Shown piece by piece: positions 34,814 through 43,132 of a stretch of 64,000 nt of DNA; positions within the stretch are counted from its first letter, which is position 1, and each line of letters starts with the position of its first letter. Below the pieces are notes generated by a model that was given only the letters and a program-made list of their open reading frames with translations, made no database searches and was not told where the DNA came from. Made by a program: the position numbers and the translations under genes. Source of the stretch: Streptomyces sp. NRRL S-350 (GTDB lineage: Bacteria; Actinomycetota; Actinomycetes; Streptomycetales; Streptomycetaceae); NCBI RefSeq assembly GCF_000719705.1, contig NZ_JOHO01000004.1, positions 62,001-126,000 of the forward strand, in the 5' to 3' direction.

Positions 34814-35281
34814 AGGACCCTCCGCACTCCTCCCGGCGTTCAACCCGGGCAGGGATTCCGTCACTGCTTGGACGGCGGACGGATGCGGGCAGTTCCACCC
34901 GGCCACGCCGCGCCTCGACACCACGACCGGTCGCTCCACGACCGGAAACTACACCCGACGCACCGCCCACATGCGGCCAACTCTCGGACCCCCGAAGCCT
35001 CCTGCGACACCCCACCCCCGGACCTCCGCCTGCGCCTCGCCCCGCCGCTCCCGCCTTTCGGCCGCGAACCACGGTGATCGACCGCACCGATCGGCGCCGC
35101 CTCCCTGAGAAAAACACCCGCCACGCCGCTCATCGCCGCAGCGAAGAGCACACCACCGGCCGGGTGACAAGGCCCAGTTCAAAACGGCCGATTACCGCGC
35201 ATGGTGATCCCAATCAAATTGACGAAACATCAACTCGCGGGATGAGACTGCCTGGTTGGTTTCATTGACCGGGAGTAGACG
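34814..35281. other. Intergenic region upstream of the glycosyltransferase
   Basis: No gene is supported. GC falls sharply toward 35170-35270. TTGACG (35219-35224) is part of an imperfect inverted repeat TTGACG/CATCAA (35219-35233) and could be the -35 of the glycosyltransferase promoter, with a weak -10 near 35242. Confidence 0.5.
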
Positions 35282-36400
35282 ATGCGCATACTTTTCACCG
35301 GCCCCGCCGCGGCCGGACACCTCTTCCCCATGGTGCCGACGGCACAGGCGCTGCGCGCCGCCGGACACGAGATCCTGTTCGCCTGCGGACAGCCGCTGGA
35401 CCAGCTCCGCAGCGCAGGCTTCCCCATCGTCGAGATCGGCGACGGTCGGGGCATCCGGGAAATGTTCGAGGAGCGCCTCGGCGGCAAGGTCGAGTACGTC
35501 GACCAGAACAGGTCGCAGGAAGAAATCTTCGATACGGCGGCCGCGATCTTCGCGCACGCCTCCCGCCCCGCCGTCGACGACCTGCTGGAGGCCGCCACCG
35601 CCTGGGGCGCCGACCTCCTCGTCTACGACTCCTTCCACGCGGCTCCCCCGCTGGTCGCCGCCCGCCTCAAGATCCCGGCGGTGGTCCACAACTTCGGGGT
35701 CAGCGCCGGCCTCCCGATGGCCGACCTGCTCGCCTCCCACTTCACCGACGTCTACGAGCAGCACGGCCTGGCCGGCCCGGCCCGCGCCACCGCGCTCAAC
35801 GTCGGCCCGCTGGGCGGCGACCCGGAGGGCCTGCCGATGCGCTACGTCCCGTACAACGGCGGCGGCGTGGTCCCGAGCGAGTTCCTCCGCCCCGCCGACC
35901 GCCCGCGGATCGTCGTCACCCTGGGCACCGTCCTCGCCGAACTCGACGGCGTCCGCGCCGTGGTGCGCCTCGTCGAAGCGGCGGCCGAGGTCGACGCCGA
36001 ATTCCTGCTCGCCGTCGGCGGCGCCGACCTCGCCCCGCTCGGCACCCTGCCCGCCAACGTCCGCGGCCTGCCCTGGGTGCCGCTCAACGAACTGCTCGGC
36101 CGCGCCGACGCGTTGGTCCACCACGGCGGCTCGGGCACCATGCTGACCGCCCTCCAGGCCGGCCTGCCCCAACTGCTCCTCCCCCAGGGCGCGGACCACT
36201 TCATCAACGCCGACGCCCTCACCGCCACCGGCGCCGCCCTGCGCTCCGCCTCCGACTCCGTCGACACCCGGCTCCTCGACCGGCTCGTCACCGACCCGGC
36301 CCTCCGCACCGCCGCCCACCGCCTCCGCGCCGACAACGCCGCCCTGCCCACCCCCGCCGCACTCGTCCCCACCCTCGAATCCCTCACCACCACCTCCTGA
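35282..36400 (+). CDS. Antibiotic-type GT1 glycosyltransferase (MGT/EryCIII-like)
   Basis: 372 residues, GT-B fold. The N-terminal MRILFTGPAAAGHLFPMVPT has the acceptor-side His of GT1 enzymes. The C-terminal donor-binding half has RIVVTLGTV, GLPWVPLNELLGRADALVHH, GGSGTMLTALQAGLPQLLLP and QGADHFINAD. These match glycosyltransferases that decorate macrolides, aromatic polyketides and similar compounds with NDP-sugars. No biosynthetic genes surround it, so it may inactivate or modify an external compound. ATG 35282 has GGGAG 6 bases upstream. The lower-GC upstream region and adjacent mobile-like segment fit a horizontally acquired gene. Confidence 0.88.
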   Translation: MRILFTGPAAAGHLFPMVPTAQALRAAGHEILFACGQPLDQLRSAGFPIVEIGDGRGIREMFEERLGGKVEYVDQNRSQEEIFDTAAAIFAHASRPAVDDLLEAATAWGADLLVYDSFHAAPPLVAARLKIPAVVHNFGVSAGLPMADLLASHFTDVYEQHGLAGPARATALNVGPLGGDPEGLPMRYVPYNGGGVVPSEFLRPADRPRIVVTLGTVLAELDGVRAVVRLVEAAAEVDAEFLLAVGGADLAPLGTLPANVRGLPWVPLNELLGRADALVHHGGSGTMLTALQAGLPQLLLPQGADHFINADALTATGAALRSASDSVDTRLLDRLVTDPALRTAAHRLRADNAALPTPAALVPTLESLTTTS

Positions 36401-36410
36401 CCCCACCGCC

Positions 36411-36444
36411 CGCTGGGCCGGGGCCACCCGCCCCCGGCCCAGCG
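36411..36444 (+). terminator. Terminator of the glycosyltransferase gene
   Basis: A perfect 13-bp stem CGCTGGGCCGGGG/CCCCGGCCCAGCG with an 8-base loop, 11 bases past the stop. Confidence 0.8.
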
Positions 36445-36603
36445 CCTCACCGCAGCACCGCACCGCCTGGTTCGGGCTCCCAGCCGATCAAGTCGATCGC
36501 CTCGCCGAAGCACTCGGCACCGCCCACTCACGACAGCGATGTGCGGACGCCGCAGCCTCGCCCTTCGCGTACGGAGCCGACCAGGCAGGCCCGAACGCGC
36601 CAC

Positions 36604-36646
36604 AGGCCCAGGTCGTCGACCTGGGCCTTTACCGCTGGAGCGAGCG
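36604..36646. repeat. Left 43-bp repeat: copy of tRNA-Gly 3' end plus terminator
   Basis: It matches 38428-38470 at 38 of 43 positions. It contains a perfect hairpin AGGCCCAGGTC/GACCTGGGCCT with a 3-base loop and continues through TTAC-GCTGGAGCG into the last bases of the tRNA acceptor stem. Two of the five differences (third base g/c and twenty-third c/g) are compensatory in the hairpin stem. It looks like an attachment-site copy left by an element inserted at the tRNA gene. Confidence 0.65.
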
Positions 36647-36714
36647 CCTGGCCCCCGCCGACCGCCGATTTCCGCCCGCTCTCCCCCGAGGCGTCGCAGC
36701 CGGCGACAGACCGT

Positions 36715-37272
36715 TCAAGGGGTGGGGGCAGGCGATGCGGACGGCGGCATCAGGCACGGAGTCGTGACGCTCAGGACCATGCGGTCGTTGCCCGCGGTGC
36801 TGGCAACGTCGACGACGTACCGGCTGCTGGGGTGGCGTGCGCTGACGGAAGAGTCCGGTTCCGCGCCCTGCGTCTCCTGGTATTCGGTGATCTTGAGGCC
36901 TTCACTCGTGAGCCGTTCGCGGACCTTGCGGACGACATCGTTGTGCTGGGCATCGGGGACGTTGCTGTGGACGCCATACGTCAGGACGTAGCGGCCGTCC
37001 GGCGCGGTTTCACCGCTCCTGCCGATGCACGAGGTGAAGACGGGGTCGGCGGGTTCGTCGTTGATCCGGATCCCGGCGGTCTGGGCCAGGTGCTCGGTGA
37101 GCTGCTTCGCCCAGTCGAGTGCCTCCTGACGGGCCTTGACGGGCAGGGGGTCGTTCTTCCCTGTTCCGGGGCTGGACATGCAGGCTCCGAGAGTCGTGAC
37201 CATCAGCGCCGTTGCCAGGAGCTGCTTCAGCCGGGCGCCGATGACAGGCAGGTGGGTGGTCGGGTTTCGCAT
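36715..37272 (-). CDS. Small lipoprotein of unknown function
   Basis: 185 residues. The N terminus is a lipoprotein signal: basic start, hydrophobic LLATALMVTT, then the lipobox LGAC with the modified Cys at about residue 31. The mature part (QEALDWAKQLTEHLAQTAGI; FTSCIGRSGETAPDGRYVLT; RMVLSVTTPCLMP) has two further cysteines that could pair and resembles small lipoproteins of streptomycetes with no known role. ATG 37272 has GGAAAG 6 bases upstream. Codon bias is weaker than in the flanking core genes. It lies inside the segment bounded by the tRNA-end repeats, just downstream of a broken hydrolase gene. Confidence 0.75.
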   Translation of the reverse strand: MRNPTTHLPVIGARLKQLLATALMVTTLGACMSSPGTGKNDPLPVKARQEALDWAKQLTEHLAQTAGIRINDEPADPVFTSCIGRSGETAPDGRYVLTYGVHSNVPDAQHNDVVRKVRERLTSEGLKITEYQETQGAEPDSSVSARHPSSRYVVDVASTAGNDRMVLSVTTPCLMPPSASPAPTP

Positions 37273-37294
37273 GGGATTCTTTCCGGTCAGCGGT

Positions 37295-37640
37295 TCAGTG
37301 GGGTATCGAGCCCCAGAGCGGGTCCTCCTTCCATGTGGTGTGGGGTGGCTTCCCGGCGATGATCCTGCCCTGGTTCTTCAGGCTGTCCGAGTTCTCGTCC
37401 CAGTAGCCGCCGTGTCCGGACGTGTCGATGTTGATGTTGTTCCCACCGAATCCCGCGACGTGCGGGCTGGGACCGAGCGAGAAACCGCCGACCAGACGTG
37501 TGGGGTCGTCAGTGGCCTCGCCGATCCAGAGGTGATCGGGGTTGACATTCAACTGTCGGCAGTGAGCACACCCATCCCCGGGCCGCCGAGGGTGATGATG
37601 TCGTCTGTGTCCAGACCGTGGCTTCCTCCGGACCTCAAAC
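37295..37640 (-). pseudogene. C-terminal remnant of a DUF1023 alpha/beta hydrolase, frameshifted
   Basis: The last 85 codons (from 37552) read LNVNPDHLWIGEATDDP, GHGGYWDENSDSLKNQGRII and a final DPLWGSIPH, typical of the C terminus of actinomycete DUF1023 alpha/beta hydrolases. The preceding stretch continues in another frame (SGGSHGLDTDDIITLGGPGM then GVLTADS and a stop). One missing base at about 37553-37556 separates the two parts. The rest of the gene, including the nucleophile region, is missing or further frameshifted near 37640. The gene is dead. Confidence 0.75.
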
Positions 37641-37788
37641 CAGGCTGCCGAAGCCCAGCCCGACCGATCGCGCTGCGCGTAGCGCCTCCCTCGCGAGGAC
37701 CGCCCCGCCGCGGCTGACCCTCTCGCCTCCCCGGACGGGACGATGGGCGCTCGCCGAGGCCCGCTCAGGGGCGGCAGATGCCTTGCGC

Positions 37789-38151
37789 TCAGCGCGGCAT
37801 CGACCTCGCGTGCTCCTGGCGCAACTGGGCCCAGGCCGCGACCTGGTCTGCTTCACCGGACGGAAGCCGGCCGCCGGCCCGCTCGACCAGAACCGACACC
37901 GTGGCGATGAAGCCAACCGTGAGCGATCGGAGCATCGGGTGCGTCGCCTCGTGATACCGCCGCACGAGCCCGGCGACAAAGGCCTCCAGAACGGGGAGGT
38001 CGAGTTCGCACTCGTCCTCGATGATCTCGCCGATTCCCGATTCCAGACCGAAGGCAGACGCCACCGCCGCTGCCTCTCCGACGAACAACCGGGCCACCGT
38101 GTTCGACGGATCCCACACGATCTCGTCCCCCACCTGGAAAGTGCAACTCAC
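37789..38151 (-). CDS. DUF6086 family protein
   Basis: About 120 residues. The N-terminal FQVGDEIVWDPSNTVARLFV, then GLESGIGEIIEDECELDLPV and VLEAFVAGLVRRYHEATHPM match the small actinomycete DUF6086 family. Members are often encoded beside WXG100-like or toxin-type proteins, but the function is unknown. GTG 38151 is chosen because it overlaps the TGA of the upstream small ORF by 4 bases and starts the protein where relatives start; GTG 38160 is an alternative. It lies inside the segment bounded by the tRNA-end repeats. Confidence 0.7.
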   Translation of the reverse strand: MSCTFQVGDEIVWDPSNTVARLFVGEAAAVASAFGLESGIGEIIEDECELDLPVLEAFVAGLVRRYHEATHPMLRSLTVGFIATVSVLVERAGGRLPSGEADQVAAWAQLRQEHARSMPR

Positions 38152-38264
38152 TGCGCCCACCCAACTGTGACGTCCACGCCCGGACTGGCTGTTTTCCCAT
38201 CCTCGACAGCTTGCTCAACCGCGGCCTTGAACTGGGGTGTTGCTCCCGGCTCCGTGAAGTCCAT
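38148..38264 (-). CDS. Short ORF overlapping the DUF6086 gene, possibly a remnant
   Basis: 38 residues (MDFTEPGATPQFKAAVEQAV, ending DVTVGWAQ). The 4-base overlap with the DUF6086 start suggests translational coupling. The peptide resembles part of a longer protein, so it may be the tail of a gene cut off by the adjacent tRNA-end junction. No proper ribosome binding site is seen. Confidence 0.35.
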   Translation of the reverse strand: MDFTEPGATPQFKAAVEQAVEDGKTASPGVDVTVGWAQ

Positions 38265-38425
38265 ACCGAGTGGGGCATTCTCACCTCCAGCGCGCCGAGA
38301 GTCCGCACCCGCGACGCGCCCTGCCCAGCGGGCAGCGATTGGGAGGCGTACGGCTCCGAAGGCGGCTCGCCGGCCTTCTGGCGGGGGTCCGGCACGGCAG
38401 GGGCCGGATTGGCCCCGACAACGCG

Positions 38426-38454
38426 AAAGCCCCAGGTCGTTGACCTGGGGCTTT
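38426..38454 (-). terminator. Terminator of tRNA-Gly
   Basis: A perfect 13-bp stem AAAGCCCCAGGTC/GACCTGGGGCTTT with a 3-base loop, 6 bases past the tRNA CCA end. Its mate at 36604 has compensatory changes. Confidence 0.9.
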
Positions 38455-38470
38455 ACTGCTGGAGCGGGCG
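38428..38470. repeat. Right 43-bp repeat (tRNA-Gly 3' end plus terminator)
   Basis: Partner of 36604-36646. This copy is continuous with an intact tRNA-Gly, so it marks the tRNA side of the segment. Confidence 0.65.
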
Positions 38471-38533
38471 ACGAGAATCGAACTCGCGCTCTAAGCTTGG
38501 GAAGCTCATGTTCTACCATTAAACTACGCCCGC
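38460..38533 (-). tRNA. tRNA-Gly (anticodon CCC)
   Basis: A 74-base tRNA including an encoded CCA. Acceptor stem GCGGGCG/CGCCCGC, D-loop AATGGTAG, anticodon loop TTCCCAA (anticodon CCC at 38501-38499), T-loop TTCGATT. Confidence 0.95.
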
Positions 38534-38808
38534 CTGATGAGCCGTCAGAGACCGCTCGATCCAGTGCCACTGTACCCCATGCGCGACTGTGGTTGCACAA
38601 GTGGTCGGGGGTGCGGCGGAGCGGGGTGGGGGCGGGTGTGGGGGCGTACTGTTTGGGCCGCGTGCGAGTGCTCCGGTGGGTGGGGCCGGGGCGGCGAGCC
38701 ATTGTGAGGAATGTCCGGAACATCCCCTAATGTGACGCTGGCCCCGGGGCTCGGCCGCCGGGTGTGCGAGTGCGGGTGAGTACCGGGTTAGGGATGGGAA
38801 GGGGATCG

Positions 38809-39030
38809 ATGGAGCAGCGCGCCGTCGTTCGTTGTGCCGAGGGGCACCTGTTCAGCACCACCACGTTCCCGATGCAGAACCTCGGTCCGGGGCGGCTCGG
38901 GCCCGGGCGGTTGATCCGCTGTCCGCAGTGTGGACGGCTCCGGAGTTCGGTGCTGGCCGACGTGCGGGAGCTGTCGGAGCCGCAACTGGCGCAGGCGATG
39001 CGGCTGGAGGCCGCGGAGTTCCTGGCCTGA
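38809..39030 (+). CDS. Small zinc-ribbon-like protein
   Basis: 73 residues. CAEGHLFSTTTFP and CPQCGRLRS together offer Cys/His ligands for one zinc ion (C-x2-GH ... CxxC), joined by a Gly/Pro-rich loop with a PGRLGPGRL repeat; the C terminus is a helix (LSEPQLAQAMRLEAAEFLA). Such proteins are common in actinomycetes, and no function is known. ATG 38809 has AAGGGG 4 bases upstream. A terminator follows the stop, and the gene is separated from dcd by about 90 bp. Confidence 0.75.
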   Translation: MEQRAVVRCAEGHLFSTTTFPMQNLGPGRLGPGRLIRCPQCGRLRSSVLADVRELSEPQLAQAMRLEAAEFLA

Positions 39031-39071
39031 CGGTCGGCGGGAGGACGCGGGAGGACCAGGAGTATGTGGTG

Positions 39072-39099
39072 GGGCCCCGGGCGGATTCGTCCGGGGCCC
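39072..39099 (+). terminator. Terminator between the zinc-ribbon gene and dcd
   Basis: A 9-bp stem GGGCCCCGG/CCGGGGCCC with a 10-base loop, followed by TTTCTT. Confidence 0.8.
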
Positions 39100-39122
39100 T
39101 TTCTTGCACGTAACCTCGAAGC

Positions 39123-39698
39123 GTGCTGCTCTCTGACAAGGACATCCGGACCGAAATCGACCTGGGCCGGGTCTCGATCGACCCGTTCGACCCGGCGATG
39201 ATCCAGCCGTCGAGTATCGACGTGCGCCTCGACCGCTTCTTCCGCGTGTTCGAGAACCACAAGTACCCGCACATCGACCCCTCCGAGGAGCAGCCGGACC
39301 TGACCCGGCTGGTGGAGCCGGAGGGCGACGAGGCGTTCATCCTGCACCCCGGCGAGTTCGTGCTGGCCTCGACGTACGAGGTCATCACGCTGCCCGAGGA
39401 CGTGGCGTCCCGGCTGGAGGGCAAGTCGAGCCTGGGCCGGCTGGGCCTGCTCACGCACTCCACGGCCGGCTTCATCGACCCCGGCTTCAGCGGCCACGTG
39501 ACGCTGGAGCTGTCGAACGTCGCGACGCTGCCGATCAAGCTGTACCCGGGCATGAAGATCGGGCAGCTCTGCCTGTTCCGCCTCTCCTCGCCGTCGGAGC
39601 ACCCTTACGGCTCGGCGCGCTACGGTTCGCGCTACCAGGGCCAGCGCGGCCCGACGCCGTCCCGCTCGTACCTGAACTTCCACCGCACCGAGGTCTGA
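39123..39698 (+). CDS. dcd: dCTP deaminase
   Basis: 191 residues. It converts dCTP to dUTP (some actinobacterial forms are bifunctional and go on to dUMP). Family motifs are [56 protein letters not shown] with the catalytic neighbourhood, and [20 protein letters not shown]. The start GTG 39123 has no ribosome binding site, but TAACCT lies 6 bases upstream as a good -10, so the message is probably leaderless. Confidence 0.95.
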   Translation: MLLSDKDIRTEIDLGRVSIDPFDPAMIQPSSIDVRLDRFFRVFENHKYPHIDPSEEQPDLTRLVEPEGDEAFILHPGEFVLASTYEVITLPEDVASRLEGKSSLGRLGLLTHSTAGFIDPGFSGHVTLELSNVATLPIKLYPGMKIGQLCLFRLSSPSEHPYGSARYGSRYQGQRGPTPSRSYLNFHRTEV

Positions 39699-39777
39699 GC
39701 GCGGAGCGCGGACCCGGAAGAGCGCACGCAGACGGGCGGCCACCCCTCACCGCGAGGGGTGGCCGCCCGCGGCGTTC

Positions 39778-40668
39778 TCAGGCCCGCTTGGGGGTGGTGA
39801 CGGCGACCAGTTCGGTGCCGTCCTCGGACAGCCGCAGCTCGGTGCGCAGTTCGGCCAGCTCGCCGAGGTGGTGCAGGTGAGTGCCGCCGCAGAAGATCTG
39901 CGCGCCGCCCTCGGGCAGCTCGCAGTGCCACTGGCGGCGGGCGGTGAGTTCGGGGCCGGGCACCTCGATGCGGACCGGGGCGTCGGCGGCGACCCAGGCG
40001 GCGAGGCGGGCGTTGACGGCCTCGGTGAGGGCGGGCAGGGCGTCGGCCAGGGCGGGGAGCTCGTCGGTGGCGTCCACCGTGAAGCCCTTCTTCTTCAGGG
40101 ACTTGCCGAGCCGGTAGGTGTCGGTGCTGGCTTCGGTGTCCATCACCGAGCCGGCCATGGCGAGGCTGTCGAAGTCCGGGTTGCCGAAGGCGTCCGAGCG
40201 GCCCGGGTCCTTGCGCCAGCGCGGGGCGAGGGCGGCGTTGAGGGCGAGGGCGAGCAGGTGGCAGCCGCTGTGCGAGGCGCTGAGGGCGCCCCGGCGGTCG
40301 GCGTCGACGGCGAGGGCGGTGGTGCGGCCGACGATGTCGCCGGGGTCGGTGTCGAGGACGTGCAGGACGAGCCACGACCACTCCTCGTCGCCGCGCCGCA
40401 CCGGGATGTCGGCGCCGACCAGCAGCGCGTCGTCCTCCGGGCCGACGGCGCCGGTCAGGCAGTCGGCCACGGCCAGCTCGGTGCCGTCCACGGTGAGGGT
40501 GCCGTGGTCGGCCGGCTGGTCGGGCCAGGTGTGGTCGAGCGGGTGGAACGGGGTCGTCTCGGTGACGACGGCGTACCGGCCGTCGGCCAGCGGGTGCACC
40601 GCGAGCACCGGGGACTCGCCGGTCACCGCCCCGGCCGGAAAGCTGACGTGGGTGGTGGGGAGGGTCAT
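39778..40668 (-). CDS. Alanyl-tRNA editing (AlaX-like) metal-dependent hydrolase
   Basis: 296 residues. It has the zinc-binding signature of the AlaRS editing domain: SASHSGCHLLALALN (HxxxH) and IFCGGTHLHHLGELAELR (CxxxH) in the expected order and spacing. An N-terminal beta-barrel-like part contains TPFHPLDHTWPDQPADHGTL. Free-standing AlaX proteins hydrolyse misacylated Ser- or Gly-tRNA(Ala). ATG 40668 has GGAG 7 bases upstream. It runs convergent to dcd. Confidence 0.85.
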   Translation of the reverse strand: MTLPTTHVSFPAGAVTGESPVLAVHPLADGRYAVVTETTPFHPLDHTWPDQPADHGTLTVDGTELAVADCLTGAVGPEDDALLVGADIPVRRGDEEWSWLVLHVLDTDPGDIVGRTTALAVDADRRGALSASHSGCHLLALALNAALAPRWRKDPGRSDAFGNPDFDSLAMAGSVMDTEASTDTYRLGKSLKKKGFTVDATDELPALADALPALTEAVNARLAAWVAADAPVRIEVPGPELTARRQWHCELPEGGAQIFCGGTHLHHLGELAELRTELRLSEDGTELVAVTTPKRA

Positions 40669-40754
40669 TCCTGGCTCCGGTGGACGTCGACGACGAGGGT
40701 GGGCGGGCCGCCGACGCTCGGCCGCGGCCCGCCCACCATTGTGCCCTTCGCCCG

Positions 40755-41768
40755 TCAGCCCAGGGTCGGCAGCTTGATCAGTACCAGCAGGGCGAGCAGT
40801 TGCAGCGCCGAGGCGGCGGCGGCCTTGCCCCAGGGCAGGTCGTGCAGCCGCCGGACCATGCTGGTCAGCAGGAACGCGCAGAGCATCCAGGTCGCCCAGC
40901 CGACGACCTGGACGACGGCGCTGCCGGAGGGCAGCACCAGGGCGAGCAGCAGCCGGGGCGCGTCGGTCAGCCAGCCGATCAGCGCGGCCAGGCCGACGGT
41001 GGACTTCCACGGGCCGTCGCCGCCGAGCTGGCGGGCCAGCGCGTACGTGACCCCGCCGAAGATCGCGCCGGTCACGGCGAAGCCGACGGCGGCGGCGGCG
41101 ATGCCGGTCAGCGCGACGCTGAAGGTCGAGTTGACGATGTCGTCGTGGGTGAGCCCTATGCCGAGCACCGCGAGCGCGCCGTACAGCAGCGAGACGGTGA
41201 GGGCGGGCAGCCAGACCTGGTGGTCGCGGGTGCGGTCGAAGATCGCCGTCGGGTTGCGGACGAGGCCGACGAACAGCTCGCGCCAGCGCGGCCGGGGGCC
41301 GGCGACGTGCGGGGCGGACTGGCCGCCGGCGCGGTAGACCGCGACGTTGTCCTGGCCGTGCGGGGGCTGCTGGTCGTAGCCACCGTCGTCGTAGTAGCCG
41401 TCGGGGCCGGCGTGGCCGTAGGGCGGCTGCTGCCCGTACGGAGCGCCGTGCTCGTACGGAGCACCGCCCGCGTACGGAGCACCGCCCGCGTACGGGTCGC
41501 CGACCGGGAAGGCGCGGGTGCTGCCGGGCCGGTCGGCCGCGTACGGGTCGTACCCGTCGCCCACCGTGGCCCCTGGCCCGCCCGCCGGGTACCCGGGGCC
41601 GCCCGCCGGATACCCGGGGCCTCCTGCCGGGTGCGGGGCCGTGAAGTACTCCGGCCCGTCCGTCTGCCCGTGCCCCCCGGGCGCTCCCGCCGGCGGCGGA
41701 GGAGGGGCCGACCAGCCGCCGTGCGGACGGTCGGCACCCTGACCGCTGTCGTATCGATTACCAGCCAC
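40755..41768 (-). CDS. Yip1-domain membrane protein with Pro/Gly/Tyr-rich tail
   Basis: 337 residues. The first 160 are a low-complexity cytoplasmic tail with repeats GGPGYPA and GGAPYA/EHGAPY. The C-terminal half is a Yip1-type domain of five membrane segments: PRWRELFVGLVRNPTAIFDR, VWLPALTVSLLYGALAVLG, then AVGFAVTGAIFGGVTYALA and WMLCAFLLTSMVR. Bacterial Yip1 proteins are of unknown function. GTG 41768 has CGGAG 1 base upstream by position, which is weak; the start is set by the frame and the upstream stop. Confidence 0.8.
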   Translation of the reverse strand: MAGNRYDSGQGADRPHGGWSAPPPPPAGAPGGHGQTDGPEYFTAPHPAGGPGYPAGGPGYPAGGPGATVGDGYDPYAADRPGSTRAFPVGDPYAGGAPYAGGAPYEHGAPYGQQPPYGHAGPDGYYDDGGYDQQPPHGQDNVAVYRAGGQSAPHVAGPRPRWRELFVGLVRNPTAIFDRTRDHQVWLPALTVSLLYGALAVLGIGLTHDDIVNSTFSVALTGIAAAAVGFAVTGAIFGGVTYALARQLGGDGPWKSTVGLAALIGWLTDAPRLLLALVLPSGSAVVQVVGWATWMLCAFLLTSMVRRLHDLPWGKAAAASALQLLALLVLIKLPTLG

Positions 41769-41983
41769 GCTCCGAAGGTACCCGTCCGGCCCAGTCCGCG
41801 TCCGGCCCGGACGAAGCCGGGGCCGGTTTGCAGCGAGCCTGAGACGAACGGGGCCGAAAGCAGCCGCAAGCCTCCGGAAAGGCCCTGCCTCCGGACCGGC
41901 CCTGGCTCCGGACAGGCCCTGGCTCCGGAAGGCGGGGCCCCGGGAAGGCGGGCCCCGGAGTGCCCGCCGGGAGGAGCGCCCCG

Positions 41984-43132
41984 CTACCGCTGGGCGCTGA
42001 CCGACGGGCCGTGCACCGCGGCCGCCGCGCTGGTGCCGGCCGGGCAGCCGCCCGGGCCGGCGGAGGTGCGGACGGCGCCGACCGGCAGCAAGGTGCCGCA
42101 GGCGATCCGGACGCCGTTGGGCAGCTCGTTGTCGGACTCGACGATCGCGCCGTCGCCGATCACCGCGCCGTCCAGCGCCGAGCGGTCGCGGATGGTCGCG
42201 TAGGCGCCCACGATCGAGTCCTTGACCAGGCTGTCCGGGCCGATCACCGCGCCCGGCAGGATCACGCTGCCCTCGACGATCGCGCCGGCTTCGACCACCG
42301 CGTCCTCGGCGACGACGGTGCCGCCGCTGAGCACCGCGCCCGGGTGGACGGTGGCGCCGGGCAGCAGCAGGGCGTCGCCGGTCGGCCCGGGGACGGCCGG
42401 GGAGTCGACCTTGCCGAGGACGAGGTCGGCCGAGCCGCGGACGAAGGCGGCCGGGGTGCCGAGGTCCAGCCAGTACGAGGTGTCGACGACGCCGCGCAGC
42501 AGGGCGCCGGTGGCCAGCAGCTCGGGGAAGGTCTCGCGCTCGACGGACACCTCCCGGCCGGTGGGGATGCGGTCGATCACGGACCGGGTGAAGACGTAGC
42601 AGCCGGCGTTGATCTGGTCGGTGACGATCTGCTCCGGAGTCTCCGGCTTCTCCAGGAACTCCAGCACCCGCCCGTTCGCGTCCGTCGGGACGAGGCCGAA
42701 GGCGCGCGGGTCCTCGACCCGGGTGAGGTGGAGGGTGACGTCGGCCCGTGCGGCCACGTGGCCGTCGCGCAGGGCGGCGATGTCGACGCCGGAGAGGATG
42801 TCGCCGTTGAAGACCAGGACCGGCTCGTCGGGGCCGCAGGTCAGGCCGGAGGCGGCGTTGCGGATCGCCCCGCCGGTGCCCAGCGGCTCGCGCTCGGTCA
42901 GGTAGACCAGCTCGATGCCGTAGGGGGTGCCGTCCTGGAAGTGGTCCTCGAACACCTCGGCCAGGTAGGAGGTGGCCAGCACGACGCGGGTGACGCCGGC
43001 GGCGGCCGCCCGGGCCAGCTGGTGGGCGATGAACGGGACGCCTGCCACCGGCAGCATGGGCTTGGGGGTGTGGGTGGTCAGCGGACGCAGTCGCGTGCCC
43101 TTACCACCGACCAGCATGATCGCCTCGGTCAT
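41984..43132 (-). CDS. NDP-sugar pyrophosphorylase (mannose-1-phosphate guanylyltransferase-like)
   Basis: 382 residues. Nucleotidyltransferase domain: MLVGGKGTRLRPLTTHTPKP (NTP-binding loop and catalytic Lys), EPLGTGGAIRNA, LVFNGDILSG, EFLEKPETP, INAGCYVF and SYWLDLGTP. A C-terminal left-handed beta-helix of hexapeptide repeats follows (LLPGATVHPGAVLSGGTVVA; AIVEGSVILPGAVIG). This is typical of actinobacterial ManC/ManB-type enzymes that make GDP-mannose or related NDP-sugars for cell-wall glycans. ATG 43132 lacks a strong ribosome binding site. Confidence 0.88.
   Translation of the reverse strand: MTEAIMLVGGKGTRLRPLTTHTPKPMLPVAGVPFIAHQLARAAAAGVTRVVLATSYLAEVFEDHFQDGTPYGIELVYLTEREPLGTGGAIRNAASGLTCGPDEPVLVFNGDILSGVDIAALRDGHVAARADVTLHLTRVEDPRAFGLVPTDANGRVLEFLEKPETPEQIVTDQINAGCYVFTRSVIDRIPTGREVSVERETFPELLATGALLRGVVDTSYWLDLGTPAAFVRGSADLVLGKVDSPAVPGPTGDALLLPGATVHPGAVLSGGTVVAEDAVVEAGAIVEGSVILPGAVIGPDSLVKDSIVGAYATIRDRSALDGAVIGDGAIVESDNELPNGVRIACGTLLPVGAVRTSAGPGGCPAGTSAAAAVHGPSVSAQR

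Larger units (their letters stand above)
36401..36714. other. Intergenic region with terminator and left tRNA-end copy
   Basis: About 310 bp. It holds the glycosyltransferase terminator (36411-36444) and the 43-bp copy of the tRNA-Gly 3' end plus hairpin (36604-36646). A plus-strand open frame of about 100 codons runs through here but has no start signal or recognisable product. Confidence 0.6.

Noticed and set aside
36401..36768. A plus-strand frame of about 100 codons across the left tRNA-end copy
   Set aside because: It has no start codon with ribosome binding site and passes through a terminator-type hairpin.
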